Of a stretch of 64,000 nucleotides of DNA, positions 38,883 to 48,647 are shown piece after piece. This DNA is from an uncultured Pirellulaceae bacterium (GTDB lineage: Bacteria > Planctomycetota > Planctomycetia > Pirellulales > Pirellulaceae). Under the pieces are notes generated by a model, which saw only the letters and a list, made by a program, of their open reading frames with translations, was not told the origin of the DNA and ran no database searches. The stretch's first letter is position 1. Each line of letters begins with the position of its first letter. The stretch spans positions 124,001-188,000 of the forward strand of contig CALKCK010000004.1 in NCBI GenBank assembly GCA_938083195.1. The letters run 5' to 3'. The position numbers and the translations under genes are program-made.

Positions 38883-40334
38883 TTGTCTGACGCGGATATT
38901 GGTTTGATCGGTCTTGCTGTTATGGGAGAAAATTTAGTTCTCAACATGGCGAGCAATGGATACAACGTTGTAGTTTACAATCGGACGACTTCAAAAGTCG
39001 ATGAATTTCTGGCGGGGCGTGCAGCAGGGAAATCGATTGCTGGGGCTCATTCATTAGAGGAGATGTGTTCCAAATTGGCACGACCGCGTCGAGTGATGAT
39101 CATGGTTAAAGCAGGGGGTGCGGTGGATAAAGTAATCGATGGATTGCTTCCACATCTCGACGAAGGAGATATCCTAATCGATGGGGGGAATAGTGAATTT
39201 CCTGATAGCATCCGTCGGACTGACGATCTAGCGGCCCGTGGAATTCTTTTCATCGGAACGGGGGTTTCCGGAGGGGAGGAAGGCGCGTTGAAGGGGCCAA
39301 GCATCATGCCTGGTGGAAATCCAGCGGCGTGGCCACACGTTAAACCAATTTTTCAATCAATTGCGGCCAAGACTGACGCTGGCGAGCCGTGCTGTGAGTG
39401 GGTGGGGCGGGGAGGCGCTGGGCATTTCGTGAAAATGGTTCATAACGGAATCGAATATGGCGATATGCAGATGATTTGCGAGACCTATCAGATGATGAAA
39501 GATGGTCTTGGAATGTCAAATCAACAGATGCACGACGTATTTTCAAAATGGAATGACGGCGTGTTGGATAGTTATTTGATTGAAATCACGCGAGACATAC
39601 TGGGCTACGTCGATGAAGATGGCAATTCAACAGTCGATGTAATTCTTGATAAAGCTGGGCAAAAAGGGACTGGGAAATGGACTGCAATTTCGGCACTCGA
39701 TGTTGGTCAACCGTTAACATTAATTGGTGAAGCGGTCTTTGCTCGTTGCCTGTCGGCATTAAAAGAAGAGCGAGTCAGTGCTTCTAAAGTTCTCAAAGGA
39801 CCAGATTCAAGATTTGATGGCGACCCCGAGGCATTGGTAAACGATCTTGAACAAGCTCTGTACGCTTCCAAAATTGTTTCTTATGCCCAAGGCTATCAGT
39901 TAATGAGAGCAATTTCAGATGAAAAGGATTGGGAACTGAATTACGGTGCGATTGCGTTGATGTGGCGTGGTGGATGCATTATTCGTTCTGCCTTTCTCGG
40001 CAACATTCGAGATGCGTTTGAAAAAGACGCTGGATTAACAAATTTACTATTGGATCCGTTCTTTGAATCGGCAGTTGAGAACGCGCAATCTGCATGGCGA
40101 CGAGTCGTGGCCACGGCTGCTACTCTTGGGATTCCAATGCCTGCAATTAGTGCGGCGCTGGCCTACTTTGACGGTTATCGAACCGAGCGTTTGCCAGCGA
40201 ATTTACTTCAGGCTCAACGGGACTATTTCGGCGCCCATACCTATGAGCGCACGGATCGACCGCGCGGCGAGTACTTTCATACGAACTGGACTGGGCGAGG
40301 TGGGACAACAGCATCGTCAACCTACAACGCTTAA
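38883..40334 (+). CDS. gnd: 6-phosphogluconate dehydrogenase (decarboxylating)
   Basis: IGLIGLAVMGENLVLNMASNGYNV; GTGVSGGEEGALKGPSIMPGG; HFVKMVHNGIEYGDMQ; TTG start preceded by aaggag. Confidence 0.96.
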   Translation: MSDADIGLIGLAVMGENLVLNMASNGYNVVVYNRTTSKVDEFLAGRAAGKSIAGAHSLEEMCSKLARPRRVMIMVKAGGAVDKVIDGLLPHLDEGDILIDGGNSEFPDSIRRTDDLAARGILFIGTGVSGGEEGALKGPSIMPGGNPAAWPHVKPIFQSIAAKTDAGEPCCEWVGRGGAGHFVKMVHNGIEYGDMQMICETYQMMKDGLGMSNQQMHDVFSKWNDGVLDSYLIEITRDILGYVDEDGNSTVDVILDKAGQKGTGKWTAISALDVGQPLTLIGEAVFARCLSALKEERVSASKVLKGPDSRFDGDPEALVNDLEQALYASKIVSYAQGYQLMRAISDEKDWELNYGAIALMWRGGCIIRSAFLGNIRDAFEKDAGLTNLLLDPFFESAVENAQSAWRRVVATAATLGIPMPAISAALAYFDGYRTERLPANLLQAQRDYFGAHTYERTDRPRGEYFHTNWTGRGGTTASSTYNA

Positions 40335-40517
40335 TCTGTTGACCTTCGGTCGACGAAGACGTTCGAGTAGTTTGTTAGTGCCCTATAATTTCGCCGAATT
40401 CAAGATCTATTTGAATCGCCTTAATAGGTTAATGAGCCACTCGCTGATCAGATTTCCAGCCTCAGCGTAAAACCTCCAGATCTTTTTTAGCTAGACCATT
40501 AATTGGGATGTTGTTGG

Positions 40518-42056
40518 ATGCAAGAGCCAAACCAAGCGATTGAGCCATTGATCTTTGTCATCTTCGGGGCGTCTGGCGATTTAGCCAAACGCAAATTGAT
40601 TCCAGCAATTTATGATCTGCACAAGCGTGGCTATCTACCAAAAAAGTTTGCTATCCTCGGTGTTAGTCGCAGCAAGCTCGACGATAATTCATTTCGAGAG
40701 CAGGTCTTATTCGACAATGAATTTCTGGAGCTTGAGTCAGAGAGTGAAGCATTAGTTGCAGAGTTTCGAGATCGGTTGTTTTATCAACCAATTGATACTA
40801 ATTCCGTCGATGACTATGCGTTGGTCAAGGAGCGGCTGGAAACTCTTGATGAGACATTCCAGACTTCGGGGAATGTCATGTTCTATCTTTCGACTCCGCC
40901 GGTTCTCTATGACAAAATTCCTAAGTTCCTCTCCCATTATGGATTGAATCGCCACGAAGGAAGCTATCGCCGTCTTGTTATTGAGAAACCTTTTGGTACC
41001 GATCTTGCTTCTGCAAAGTCACTCAACAAGAGTCTGAAACAGTATTTTGATGAAGAAGACATCTATCGGATCGATCATTATCTCGGAAAGGAAACTGTTC
41101 AAAACCTGTTAGTGACGCGGTTTGCTAATGGAGTATTTGAACCGCTGTGGAATCGAAACTATATCCACCATGTTGAAATCACTAACGCGGAGCCCATTGG
41201 AGTTGGTTCTCGGGGTGGTTATTACGACACTTCCGGGGCGCTAAGAGACATGCTTCAAAACCATTTGATGCAGGTTGTGGCGCATGTTGCAATGGAGCCG
41301 CCGATTTCTCCTGACGCGGTAGCGATTCGAAATGAAAAAACAAAACTGTTCCAATCGTTGCGGCCAATTGCTGAATCAGAAGTCTCGAAATATAGTATTC
41401 GCGGGCAATATACGGCATCCAAAATGCGTGGAGAGCCAGTAAAGGGATACCGTGAGGAATACGGGGTGTCCGAGGATTCGAAAACGGAAACCTATGCGGC
41501 ACTAAAGTTTTATATAGACAATTGGCGATGGTCTGGCGTTCCGTTTTACGCTCGCACTGGCAAACGCTTGCCAACCAAGGTGACGGAAGTTTGCATTACT
41601 TTTAATAAGCCTCCGCAGACGTTATTTAGAAGACAGGAAGAAGTCCTGCATTCGGAGCACAACCAATTAATCATTAGAATCCAGCCCGATGAAGGATTGT
41701 TATTGAGTTTCGGGATGAAGGTCCCAGGCGACGGGTTCAAAGTTAAAAATGTAGGGATGGACTTTCACTATTCCGACTTGGCGGATAACGACGTACCCGA
41801 GGCTTACGAACGTTTACTGCTGGACTGTATGCGGGGAGACGCGACGCTGTATGCCCATGGTGATAGTGTTGAATACACATGGGAATTTGTGGAGCCCATC
41901 CTCAATGCTTGGAAGAATGATCCCTCGATTCCAATTTACGGATATCCCGCTGGTACATGGGGGCCGGAGATAGCCGATGAGTTAATTGAAAGTGAACACG
42001 AGTGGAGAAATCCATGTCGTCGGCTAACCGATGATACGTCTTATTGCGAACTTTAG
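40518..42056 (+). CDS. zwf: Glucose-6-phosphate 1-dehydrogenase
   Basis: FGASGDLAKRKLIPAIYDL; VIEKPFGTDLASA; RIDHYLGKETVQNLL. Confidence 0.96.
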   Translation: MQEPNQAIEPLIFVIFGASGDLAKRKLIPAIYDLHKRGYLPKKFAILGVSRSKLDDNSFREQVLFDNEFLELESESEALVAEFRDRLFYQPIDTNSVDDYALVKERLETLDETFQTSGNVMFYLSTPPVLYDKIPKFLSHYGLNRHEGSYRRLVIEKPFGTDLASAKSLNKSLKQYFDEEDIYRIDHYLGKETVQNLLVTRFANGVFEPLWNRNYIHHVEITNAEPIGVGSRGGYYDTSGALRDMLQNHLMQVVAHVAMEPPISPDAVAIRNEKTKLFQSLRPIAESEVSKYSIRGQYTASKMRGEPVKGYREEYGVSEDSKTETYAALKFYIDNWRWSGVPFYARTGKRLPTKVTEVCITFNKPPQTLFRRQEEVLHSEHNQLIIRIQPDEGLLLSFGMKVPGDGFKVKNVGMDFHYSDLADNDVPEAYERLLLDCMRGDATLYAHGDSVEYTWEFVEPILNAWKNDPSIPIYGYPAGTWGPEIADELIESEHEWRNPCRRLTDDTSYCEL

Positions 42057-42078
42057 ACGAGATTTTGTCGGCTTAAGT

Positions 42079-45000
42079 TTATTGACTTAAGAAGGAGAAG
42101 AGATCAATCACTTCGGAGTCTGTGAGTGGATTTAAGATTCCACTGGGCATTAATGAATCTTTTGTTTCGCGACGCTCGTCAACCGTGGTTAGGTCAATTG
42201 TCATCAACGAGTCTTTGGTTTGAAGTGAAAGAGTACGTTGGTTTTCATTGACGATCACGCCGCTTAGGAATCGACCGTCATCGAGCACAATCACACTTAC
42301 TTGGTAGTTTTGTGCGACAGAGGCATTGGGTGCGAGAATGTTTTCTAAAAGATAGTTGATGTTCTTTCGATCAGATCCAGTCAGATCCGGACCAATTTTT
42401 CCACCACGGCCGAACATAATATGGCACGAAGCGCAATGTTCTTCGTAAATTTTCATTCCCCTCCCCCGGCTGCCGTCGGCTAATTGTGCTGAGACTATTT
42501 TTGTCTTTAGTTGATTCATTTTTTCTTCATTCTCCGCGGAGGTGGAGCGAATCGATCCCCAGTTTGACTCTAGCAGTGAAGTGAGTGCTGAATCATTAAA
42601 GTTACTAATTTGCCGCGCGTGTGAGGCTGAGATCACTGATTTTTTAATGTTTTGCGTCGCGATGGAGTGAAGCAATTTTTCGGCCCAAGATTTTCGTGTG
42701 ACGAGGGTGTTGATTGCCGTCGATTTTCCCTCGGGGTCCATATGGGGATATCTGTTTAGAATCGCCTGCGCAGCGGCGGGCGTGTCGCATTTGACCATCG
42801 CTTGGACGACCACGGTCGTGAAAGCCTTGTTATTGAGGTGCGATCGGAAGAATTTGAAAAGCTCGGGCGCCTTGGGCGAATTAGCCAAGGTGATGATGGC
42901 TCGACGGCGTGTGGCGATATCATTTTTGCCGTCATTGGCGATGCTCTTTAATTCATCAATCGTTCGGCCGGTTCCAAAGACGACATCGAGTTCTTCCAGC
43001 ATGCGGTTGATTTTTGGATCGTTGTGGGTTGATAAAGCTGACTTGGTTGCCGTCCATTGCTGCGGCGCGGGGGCTTGGTTCCAGCCCTTCAAGGCTTCTG
43101 TCATACCGAGGAGGATCGAGCCTATCTTTTCGGGGCTCTGATTCCGGAGTTTAGCCGTTAATTTGTCAACGGTTTGCGGTGCGGATTGAATATTGAAGGT
43201 GAGTCGCCTTGCAATGTTTTGCGACAATAAGGGGATGTTCGAATCGAAAGCTAAATCGACTGCTCGGTTGGGAAGTAAGTTGGCGATGGATTCGTAGCCA
43301 TACCAAATCAGTTTAGGTTGCACTCGATCACTGGCATCTTGCGATTTTTTGGCAAGTTCTGCCGTCAGGCGATGCCCAAAATCCGGATCGAACCGCGGAA
43401 TTGAGCTGGCTAGGTATAGGCGAACCAGTCCAGACTCATCCTCCTGTGCGGTCTGGAGAATACGTTCGAGTCCTGAGTCAGAAATAGAGATTCGGCCATC
43501 GGTAAGTAAACGCACAGCCCACGCGCGCAGGTGTTCATTTGGTTCGGAGAGTCGTTGGAGAAGCCAAGATTCCTGATTGGGAAAACACGAATAGTAGGCC
43601 CACATAATTCTCAGTTTAGTTTTTGTATTGCCGGCTAGTTGAAACGCTTTTTGAAATTTTTGTATCCAGAGGTGATCTTTTAGAATGGGTTCATTCAATG
43701 CAAAAGTAGGAGGTACCGAGGAGGGGTTCTTGATTTCTCCGGCAGTAAGTTCCTGCAGCCGCCGTCGCGATTTTCTAACAACCCATTCGTTGGGGTGGGA
43801 GAGATTGTGAATGAGTTGGTCAATCGAAGATTCGGCGACGTTTACGAGGACGGGAGGGGCTGAGTCGCCATAAGTAATTCTAAATATCCGCCCAGAAGTT
43901 CGATGAATTCCGTCGTTCTCATGGCATTCGCCAATGTCCGACCAATCGGCGAGGTAAACTTCTCCAGCGCGACCGTAGATCAGTTCGATCCCTCGAAACC
44001 AGGGGTCAGCAGACTTAAAATAGTCTTTTCCATGATGGGCGACATAGGAATTGCCAGCGCGGTGGATGGAATCTGAGTTGACTCGTCGCCCGTGAAAATT
44101 TGCCGTAAACAGTTGGTTATGAAATGCTTTGGGCCATTGATTGCCTTGGTAGATCATCAGGCCAGTGTGGGCATGTCCACCACCGGCCTGATCGGTGCCA
44201 TCCGAGATGTTTTTATTTCGTCCAGCCGCCCAATGTTCCTCGCTGACGTCCCAGTGAAAATGGTCCGCGGTTTGGTCAATTAATTGGTAAAGGTGTGGAT
44301 TGAAATGGGCTCCGTACATGCGTTGGTAACGGGCGTTTGGAACGATGTGAAATAAGTGTCCAATGACGGTGTTGATCATGAACATTTCTCCATGTTCATC
44401 AAAATCAAAACCCCATGGATTCGTTCCTCCTTGTGCGACAATTTCAAAGGTCCGGTCGGTGGGATGAAAACGCCAGATCGCACAATTCATAGGTATGCGT
44501 TGGGATTCGGTGGCCCCCGGAGAACCAACAAAAGAGGTAGCTTGGATACCATGTCGTCCATAGAGCCATCCATCAGGGCCCCAGCGAAGACCGTTGACAA
44601 TGTTGTGCCGAATCACATCGCCTTCAAAGCCGTCTAGCAAAACGATTGGCTCTGCGTCGGGAATATCATCTTGATTGGCATCCGGGATAAACATGAGGTT
44701 GGGCGCTGCGGTCAGCCAGACACCGCCAAAGCCAACTTCGATACTAGTGAGTTTTTTTGCTTGGTCCCAGAAGACTGTTTTCTTGTCAAACGTTCCATCT
44801 GCATTGGTGTCTTCAAGTATTAAAATTCGATCATTTAAATCCGTGTTGAAATTCTCCTTTCGATCAGAATACGTATTACATTCTGCTACCCAGAGACGCC
44901 CGCGGGCGTCAGTGGTCATCGCAATCGGTTGGTTGACATCTGGTTCCGCCGCAAACAAAGTTGCCTCAAAACCGTTGGGAAGCGACAACATTTTGAGCGC

Positions 45001-45153
45001 TTCAGTTGGAGGCGTTTGCGGAATCAGCAGGGACTGTGTATTGGGCAGTTCTGGGGAGTCGGTTTGGATTTGCCCGTACAGCGTCATTTCAACGGGGCAG
45101 AGCAAAGGCAAACCGAAGATGCCGATGATGGCAAAAATCAAAGAAATTCGCAT
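42079..45153 (-). CDS. PVC-type heme-binding CxxCH membrane-bound dehydrogenase with HEAT-like repeats
   Basis: FEATLFAAEPDVNQPIAMTTDARGRLWVAE N-terminal domain; C-terminal CASCHIMFGRGGKIGPDLTG cytochrome-c motif; signal peptide at MRISLIFAIIGIFGLPLL. Confidence 0.88.
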   Translation of the reverse strand: MRISLIFAIIGIFGLPLLCPVEMTLYGQIQTDSPELPNTQSLLIPQTPPTEALKMLSLPNGFEATLFAAEPDVNQPIAMTTDARGRLWVAECNTYSDRKENFNTDLNDRILILEDTNADGTFDKKTVFWDQAKKLTSIEVGFGGVWLTAAPNLMFIPDANQDDIPDAEPIVLLDGFEGDVIRHNIVNGLRWGPDGWLYGRHGIQATSFVGSPGATESQRIPMNCAIWRFHPTDRTFEIVAQGGTNPWGFDFDEHGEMFMINTVIGHLFHIVPNARYQRMYGAHFNPHLYQLIDQTADHFHWDVSEEHWAAGRNKNISDGTDQAGGGHAHTGLMIYQGNQWPKAFHNQLFTANFHGRRVNSDSIHRAGNSYVAHHGKDYFKSADPWFRGIELIYGRAGEVYLADWSDIGECHENDGIHRTSGRIFRITYGDSAPPVLVNVAESSIDQLIHNLSHPNEWVVRKSRRRLQELTAGEIKNPSSVPPTFALNEPILKDHLWIQKFQKAFQLAGNTKTKLRIMWAYYSCFPNQESWLLQRLSEPNEHLRAWAVRLLTDGRISISDSGLERILQTAQEDESGLVRLYLASSIPRFDPDFGHRLTAELAKKSQDASDRVQPKLIWYGYESIANLLPNRAVDLAFDSNIPLLSQNIARRLTFNIQSAPQTVDKLTAKLRNQSPEKIGSILLGMTEALKGWNQAPAPQQWTATKSALSTHNDPKINRMLEELDVVFGTGRTIDELKSIANDGKNDIATRRRAIITLANSPKAPELFKFFRSHLNNKAFTTVVVQAMVKCDTPAAAQAILNRYPHMDPEGKSTAINTLVTRKSWAEKLLHSIATQNIKKSVISASHARQISNFNDSALTSLLESNWGSIRSTSAENEEKMNQLKTKIVSAQLADGSRGRGMKIYEEHCASCHIMFGRGGKIGPDLTGSDRKNINYLLENILAPNASVAQNYQVSVIVLDDGRFLSGVIVNENQRTLSLQTKDSLMTIDLTTVDERRETKDSLMPSGILNPLTDSEVIDLFSFLSQ

Positions 45154-45275
45154 GAAGAAGTCCCGGATGGTATGGCTGCGACAAATCGTTTCTAAAAATC
45201 GATTTTCAATGTACCAAATTTTGAGAAGGCTTGTAAAAGCTGATGGGTTGGCCATTCGCAGTGCTGGGACGGCGC

Positions 45276-45312
45276 AAAAAAAAAGGTAGTTGTGCGGGAT
45301 CACAACTACCGT
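45276..45312 (-). terminator. Intrinsic terminator downstream of csrA
   Basis: Perfect 10-bp stem ggtagttgtg/cacaactacc with a nine-base A-tract (U-tract on minus strand). Confidence 0.87.
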
Positions 45313-45389
45313 TTTCTATAATGGAAAATCCTGTGGCAACACGAGGAGTTTCAACAGAAATGATTCAAAAAAATCATAAGAGTCCGGCA

Positions 45390-45602
45390 TCATGCCGCCT
45401 TCTTTTGATCCGATTCATTTCTTTCGTTCGAGTTTTCAGGTTCAACAGTCTTCATGGGATCAAGCTCTTTTCTGAGGATTAACATGTCAGAAGGTGCTTG
45501 AATTCCCAATCGGACTCGGTCTCCCGAGACTCGGACGATCGTTAAAACAATCGAGTCGCCCAACATGATCTTTTCACTTTCCTTCCTGGAAAGAACGAGC
45601 AT
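45390..45602 (-). CDS. csrA: Carbon storage regulator / translational regulator CsrA
   Basis: MLVLSRKESEKIMLGDSIVLTIVRVSGDRVRLGIQAP; SD AAGGA upstream. Confidence 0.96.
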   Translation of the reverse strand: MLVLSRKESEKIMLGDSIVLTIVRVSGDRVRLGIQAPSDMLILRKELDPMKTVEPENSNERNESDQKKAA

Positions 45603-45644
45603 ATCGAGTATCCTTGGTATTAAGTGTTAATATGATTGCGAAAT

Positions 45645-45944
45645 CTATTGCGATAGGATTTTAGGTGCCATCGCGAGCACCGTTCTTTTAAATCGCTCAC
45701 CGGATGAGCCATAAAACAGAATCGAATTTTTGTCGGTTTCCCAAACGGCCGTTAGTTTGACGCTTCTCGGTCCATGTAGGCAAAAGAAAATGCCACATGG
45801 TCGGTTGCCTCTTGTGAGAATTCTCTCGGTGACCTGAAAAATACCTTCTTCGAAATCGTTTTGTTGGCACAACGTATGAGATACAAATTGTCGTAATTGC
45901 TGAATGTTCTTGATCTGAATTGGATCTTGTTGCATTCTCGGCAC
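45645..45944 (-). CDS. Small hypothetical protein encoded directly upstream of csrA
   Basis: 99 aa; GTG start preceded by a strong SD (aattaGGGAGGAGaagtgGTG-type context, sequence ttagggaggagaagtgccgag); 42 bp from csrA, same strand. Confidence 0.7.
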   Translation of the reverse strand: MPRMQQDPIQIKNIQQLRQFVSHTLCQQNDFEEGIFQVTERILTRGNRPCGIFFCLHGPRSVKLTAVWETDKNSILFYGSSGERFKRTVLAMAPKILSQ

Positions 45945-46423
45945 TTCTCCTCCCTAATTAATTTTGAGCGGCGAAATTCACTTCGAATGGTGTAACCTGG
46001 TCACAAATCAGGCTGACAGTAGGAGGTATCGGCAGGATAGGTTGTTTGCGGGATGTAAAAATGCGTATTTTTCGTAGCTTATTTTGATAGGGTAGCTTTG
46101 AGAAAACAACCAACATAATCCGATCAAGCAAGCTTTGCCGGACGCTCGTTTCATTCGGTACCACGATACAAACTAGACGCTTATCATTTTTGAAGGCGAA
46201 TTAATTTTGGCATGGTCGTTGTAAACGCACACCCGATATGATTTCCCATAGAAAAAACATAAGCTGACTTAAGTGGTTATTCTATTCTTAGTCAGTCGAT
46301 CTTTATTCGTTCGTCTGCCATCGGTATTCGCTCGCTTGTAAGAACGTCGTTGAACAACTTAGGCACGCGTTTTGAAGTTGATATTGCATAAAGCGCGAGT
46401 AAATGATTTTCAGGAACGGTTGA

Positions 46424-47239
46424 TTGAATTTTAGTATTGAAAGCGATTTTTTTCGGGGGCCAGTCGATCTCCTGCTTTATCTAGTGCGTCGGCACGAGGT
46501 AGAGATTTCGAAAATCGCGCTGGCCGACGTTACCGAAAAATACCTGGAATACATCGATGTCTTGAAAGAAATTTCGATTGATACGGTTGGCGACTTCCTC
46601 GAAGTCGCGAGCATATTGATTGAGCTTAAAACACGAGCCATGCTTCCCCGAACCGAGATAGAGGACGATCAGGAAACGGAAGTAGCCGATCCCCGCAAAG
46701 ACCTCGTGCAGAGATTGCTGTTGTTCAAGCGGTTTAAGGATGCCAGCTCGTTATTGGAGGATCAGGGAGTTGTGTGGCAAAAGCGATACGCCCGGATTGC
46801 GGATGATTTACCAACGCAAAAAGTCGATATGGCTGACCAGCCGATTCACGAGGTCGAGCTGTGGGACTTAGTGAGTGCTTTTGGGCGTGTATTGAGAGAC
46901 AATCGCCCTATTCCTCAGGCTAATATTACCTACGACGAGACCCCAATTCATATATACATGAAACGGATTCACGCGAGAATTGTGTCCCACCAAAGAGTGT
47001 CGTTCACAGATCTGTTTGAGGCGGGGATGCACAAATCAGCAATGGTGGGAATTTTCCTTGCAGTTTTGGAATTAACGAGGCATCACAATGTTCTCGCGCA
47101 GCAATCTGATTTGCATAGCGAGATTCAGATTGTTCCTAACGACGGGTTTAGCGAGCAGCTCGATGTTTCAAATATTGACGACTACAATCCGCATAGTAAA
47201 ACGTTGCCTACGGGCGATCCTGGTTCGATGGTCGATTGA
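46424..47239 (+). CDS. scpA: Segregation and condensation protein A
   Basis: FRGPVDLLLYLVRRHEVEISKIALADVTEKYLEYI; SILIELKTRAMLPR; C-terminal winged-helix-like VGIFLAVLELTRHHNV. Confidence 0.93.
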   Translation: MNFSIESDFFRGPVDLLLYLVRRHEVEISKIALADVTEKYLEYIDVLKEISIDTVGDFLEVASILIELKTRAMLPRTEIEDDQETEVADPRKDLVQRLLLFKRFKDASSLLEDQGVVWQKRYARIADDLPTQKVDMADQPIHEVELWDLVSAFGRVLRDNRPIPQANITYDETPIHIYMKRIHARIVSHQRVSFTDLFEAGMHKSAMVGIFLAVLELTRHHNVLAQQSDLHSEIQIVPNDGFSEQLDVSNIDDYNPHSKTLPTGDPGSMVD

Positions 47240-47266
47240 ATTTTCGACCCAAACGAAATTTCTAGG

Positions 47267-48085
47267 TTAGTGAGTCTCCGGCGGTGTCTGATCCCTTCCA
47301 TTATTGTCAATTGCGTCAACTTGCCGTTCGGGTTCGAGAATCGTGACTGATTTAATGAGATCGATATTTTTGAATCGATTTAGAATGTAGTCGTTACCTT
47401 GTTTCTTAAATTCCGCTTGAACATTTTCATTCTTTGGATTTTCGCCATACTCAGTATTTATTTTCTTGAGTACGGATTTACCAGTTTTGATCTCTGCAAA
47501 AGGGACAAATGGGCTACCTCCACCAGGTTGCTCGCTGTCTAGCATTGTATTCAGTCCAAGGTTGCAGAACATTTGTACGGAACGACTGTTGGGGTGTGGC
47601 GTTTGCGCAAATGAGAGTGTCCCTGGCGTATTCTTTTTTCCTTTTGAGGGGTCGTCTGGAAATGTCGAATTTCGCCAGGCGGCATTGACTGCAGGGTCGC
47701 CATGGATTCCGAATTGAAACATGAATCCTTCCATGGCTCGGAAAATAGCGATATCACTTTCAAAGTATCCAACTTGGATCATGTTATAGAATCGGTCGGC
47801 AGCATGAGGTGCCCAATCCCGATGAACGGTGATCGTAAAATCCCCTTTGGTAGTTTCGAATTTGGCGTCAAAGATTGATGGGGCGATTGCCGTTGCTAAC
47901 TCTGGTTTCAAAAGTGCTGGATTAAGAGCGGTGGAAGTGTTCGTCAGCGCTTTTGGGTTTAGTCTTAATAAATCGAAATGTTTAACCCGTCCTTTAGTTA
48001 CGCAACCTAATTGCGAGCTTATAAAACTGACTACCAATATCAAAAAAAGCGTGCTTGACCAAAGCTGTTTACGATACATTTCCAT
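47267..48085 (-). CDS. Peptidylprolyl isomerase, cyclophilin type (lipoprotein-like)
   Basis: TTKGDFTITVHRDWAPHAADRFYNMIQVGYF; GTLSFAQT; MFCNLG; lipobox-like SSQLGC after the TM segment. Confidence 0.9.
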   Translation of the reverse strand: MEMYRKQLWSSTLFLILVVSFISSQLGCVTKGRVKHFDLLRLNPKALTNTSTALNPALLKPELATAIAPSIFDAKFETTKGDFTITVHRDWAPHAADRFYNMIQVGYFESDIAIFRAMEGFMFQFGIHGDPAVNAAWRNSTFPDDPSKGKKNTPGTLSFAQTPHPNSRSVQMFCNLGLNTMLDSEQPGGGSPFVPFAEIKTGKSVLKKINTEYGENPKNENVQAEFKKQGNDYILNRFKNIDLIKSVTILEPERQVDAIDNNGRDQTPPETH

Positions 48086-48450
48086 CTTCCTTGAATTGCT
48101 GCGGGGCTTCAACGCGGTTGACTGCAGAAAGCTGTCACGTCGAACGTGCTGGGAAGATAGCAAAAGCTGGATTGGGAACCAATGTCGAGTTTTCGTGAAT
48201 ATGCCCACCCTCTTTGGGGGGAGGACATGCGGGCCACAAATTACAGGCGAGAGGAGGGAGGAACCGTGTTTTTTTGGGGGCAGATTGAGAGTTTTAGTGG
48301 TTTTTCCTGAAAAGCCCCATTCTGGTTATCTTCACTGGTAATCAGTGAAATTTGCTTTTTATCTAAGACCTCCTCCTGATTTGTGAGCTAAGCTTTTGTG
48401 ACAGGAATCCGCAGCCTGCGTTTATACAACACATTGAAGAGAATACTCCG

Positions 48451-48564
48451 ATGGTTGGAAAACGACGGTTATCTTCGATTGCCGCGCGTTTCCATGTAAA
48501 GTTGATCCTTGGGGTGAGACCCCCAAGGGTCAGTTTTACGAAATATTTGGTTGATTTAATTTAA
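48451..48564 (+). CDS. Possible 37-aa small protein (MVGKRRLSSIAARFHVKLILGVRPPRVSFTKYLVDLI)
   Basis: ATG...TAA in an otherwise empty gap, with an intrinsic terminator 6 bp after the stop in the same orientation. No good SD seen. Confidence 0.25.
   Translation: MVGKRRLSSIAARFHVKLILGVRPPRVSFTKYLVDLI
48496..48539 (+). other. Strong RNA hairpin (19-bp helix, 6-nt loop)
   Basis: gtaaagttgatccttgggg-tgagac-ccccaagggtcagttttac. Fully paired as plus-strand RNA with three G-U pairs, which become A-C mismatches on the opposite strand. Confidence 0.7.
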
Positions 48565-48569
48565 AATGA

Positions 48570-48603
48570 AACAAGCCGCTCAGGTGAGCGGCTTGTTTTT
48601 TTT
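48570..48603 (+). terminator. Intrinsic terminator oriented on the plus strand between two minus-strand genes
   Basis: acaagccgctca-gg-tgagcggcttgt followed by a long T-tract (ttttttttt). Confidence 0.85.
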
Positions 48604-48647
48604 GTGGTCCCGCGCGAAGCGTCACCTGTTCTAAATCTCGTCGGAAA

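Noticed and set aside
44675-45289. 204-aa plus-strand ORF opposite the PVC dehydrogenase gene
   Set aside because: Antisense to a well-supported coding region with no recognisable domain or SD.
47829-48341. 170-aa plus-strand ORF over the cyclophilin N-terminus
   Set aside because: Mostly antisense to the cyclophilin gene, with no motif support.
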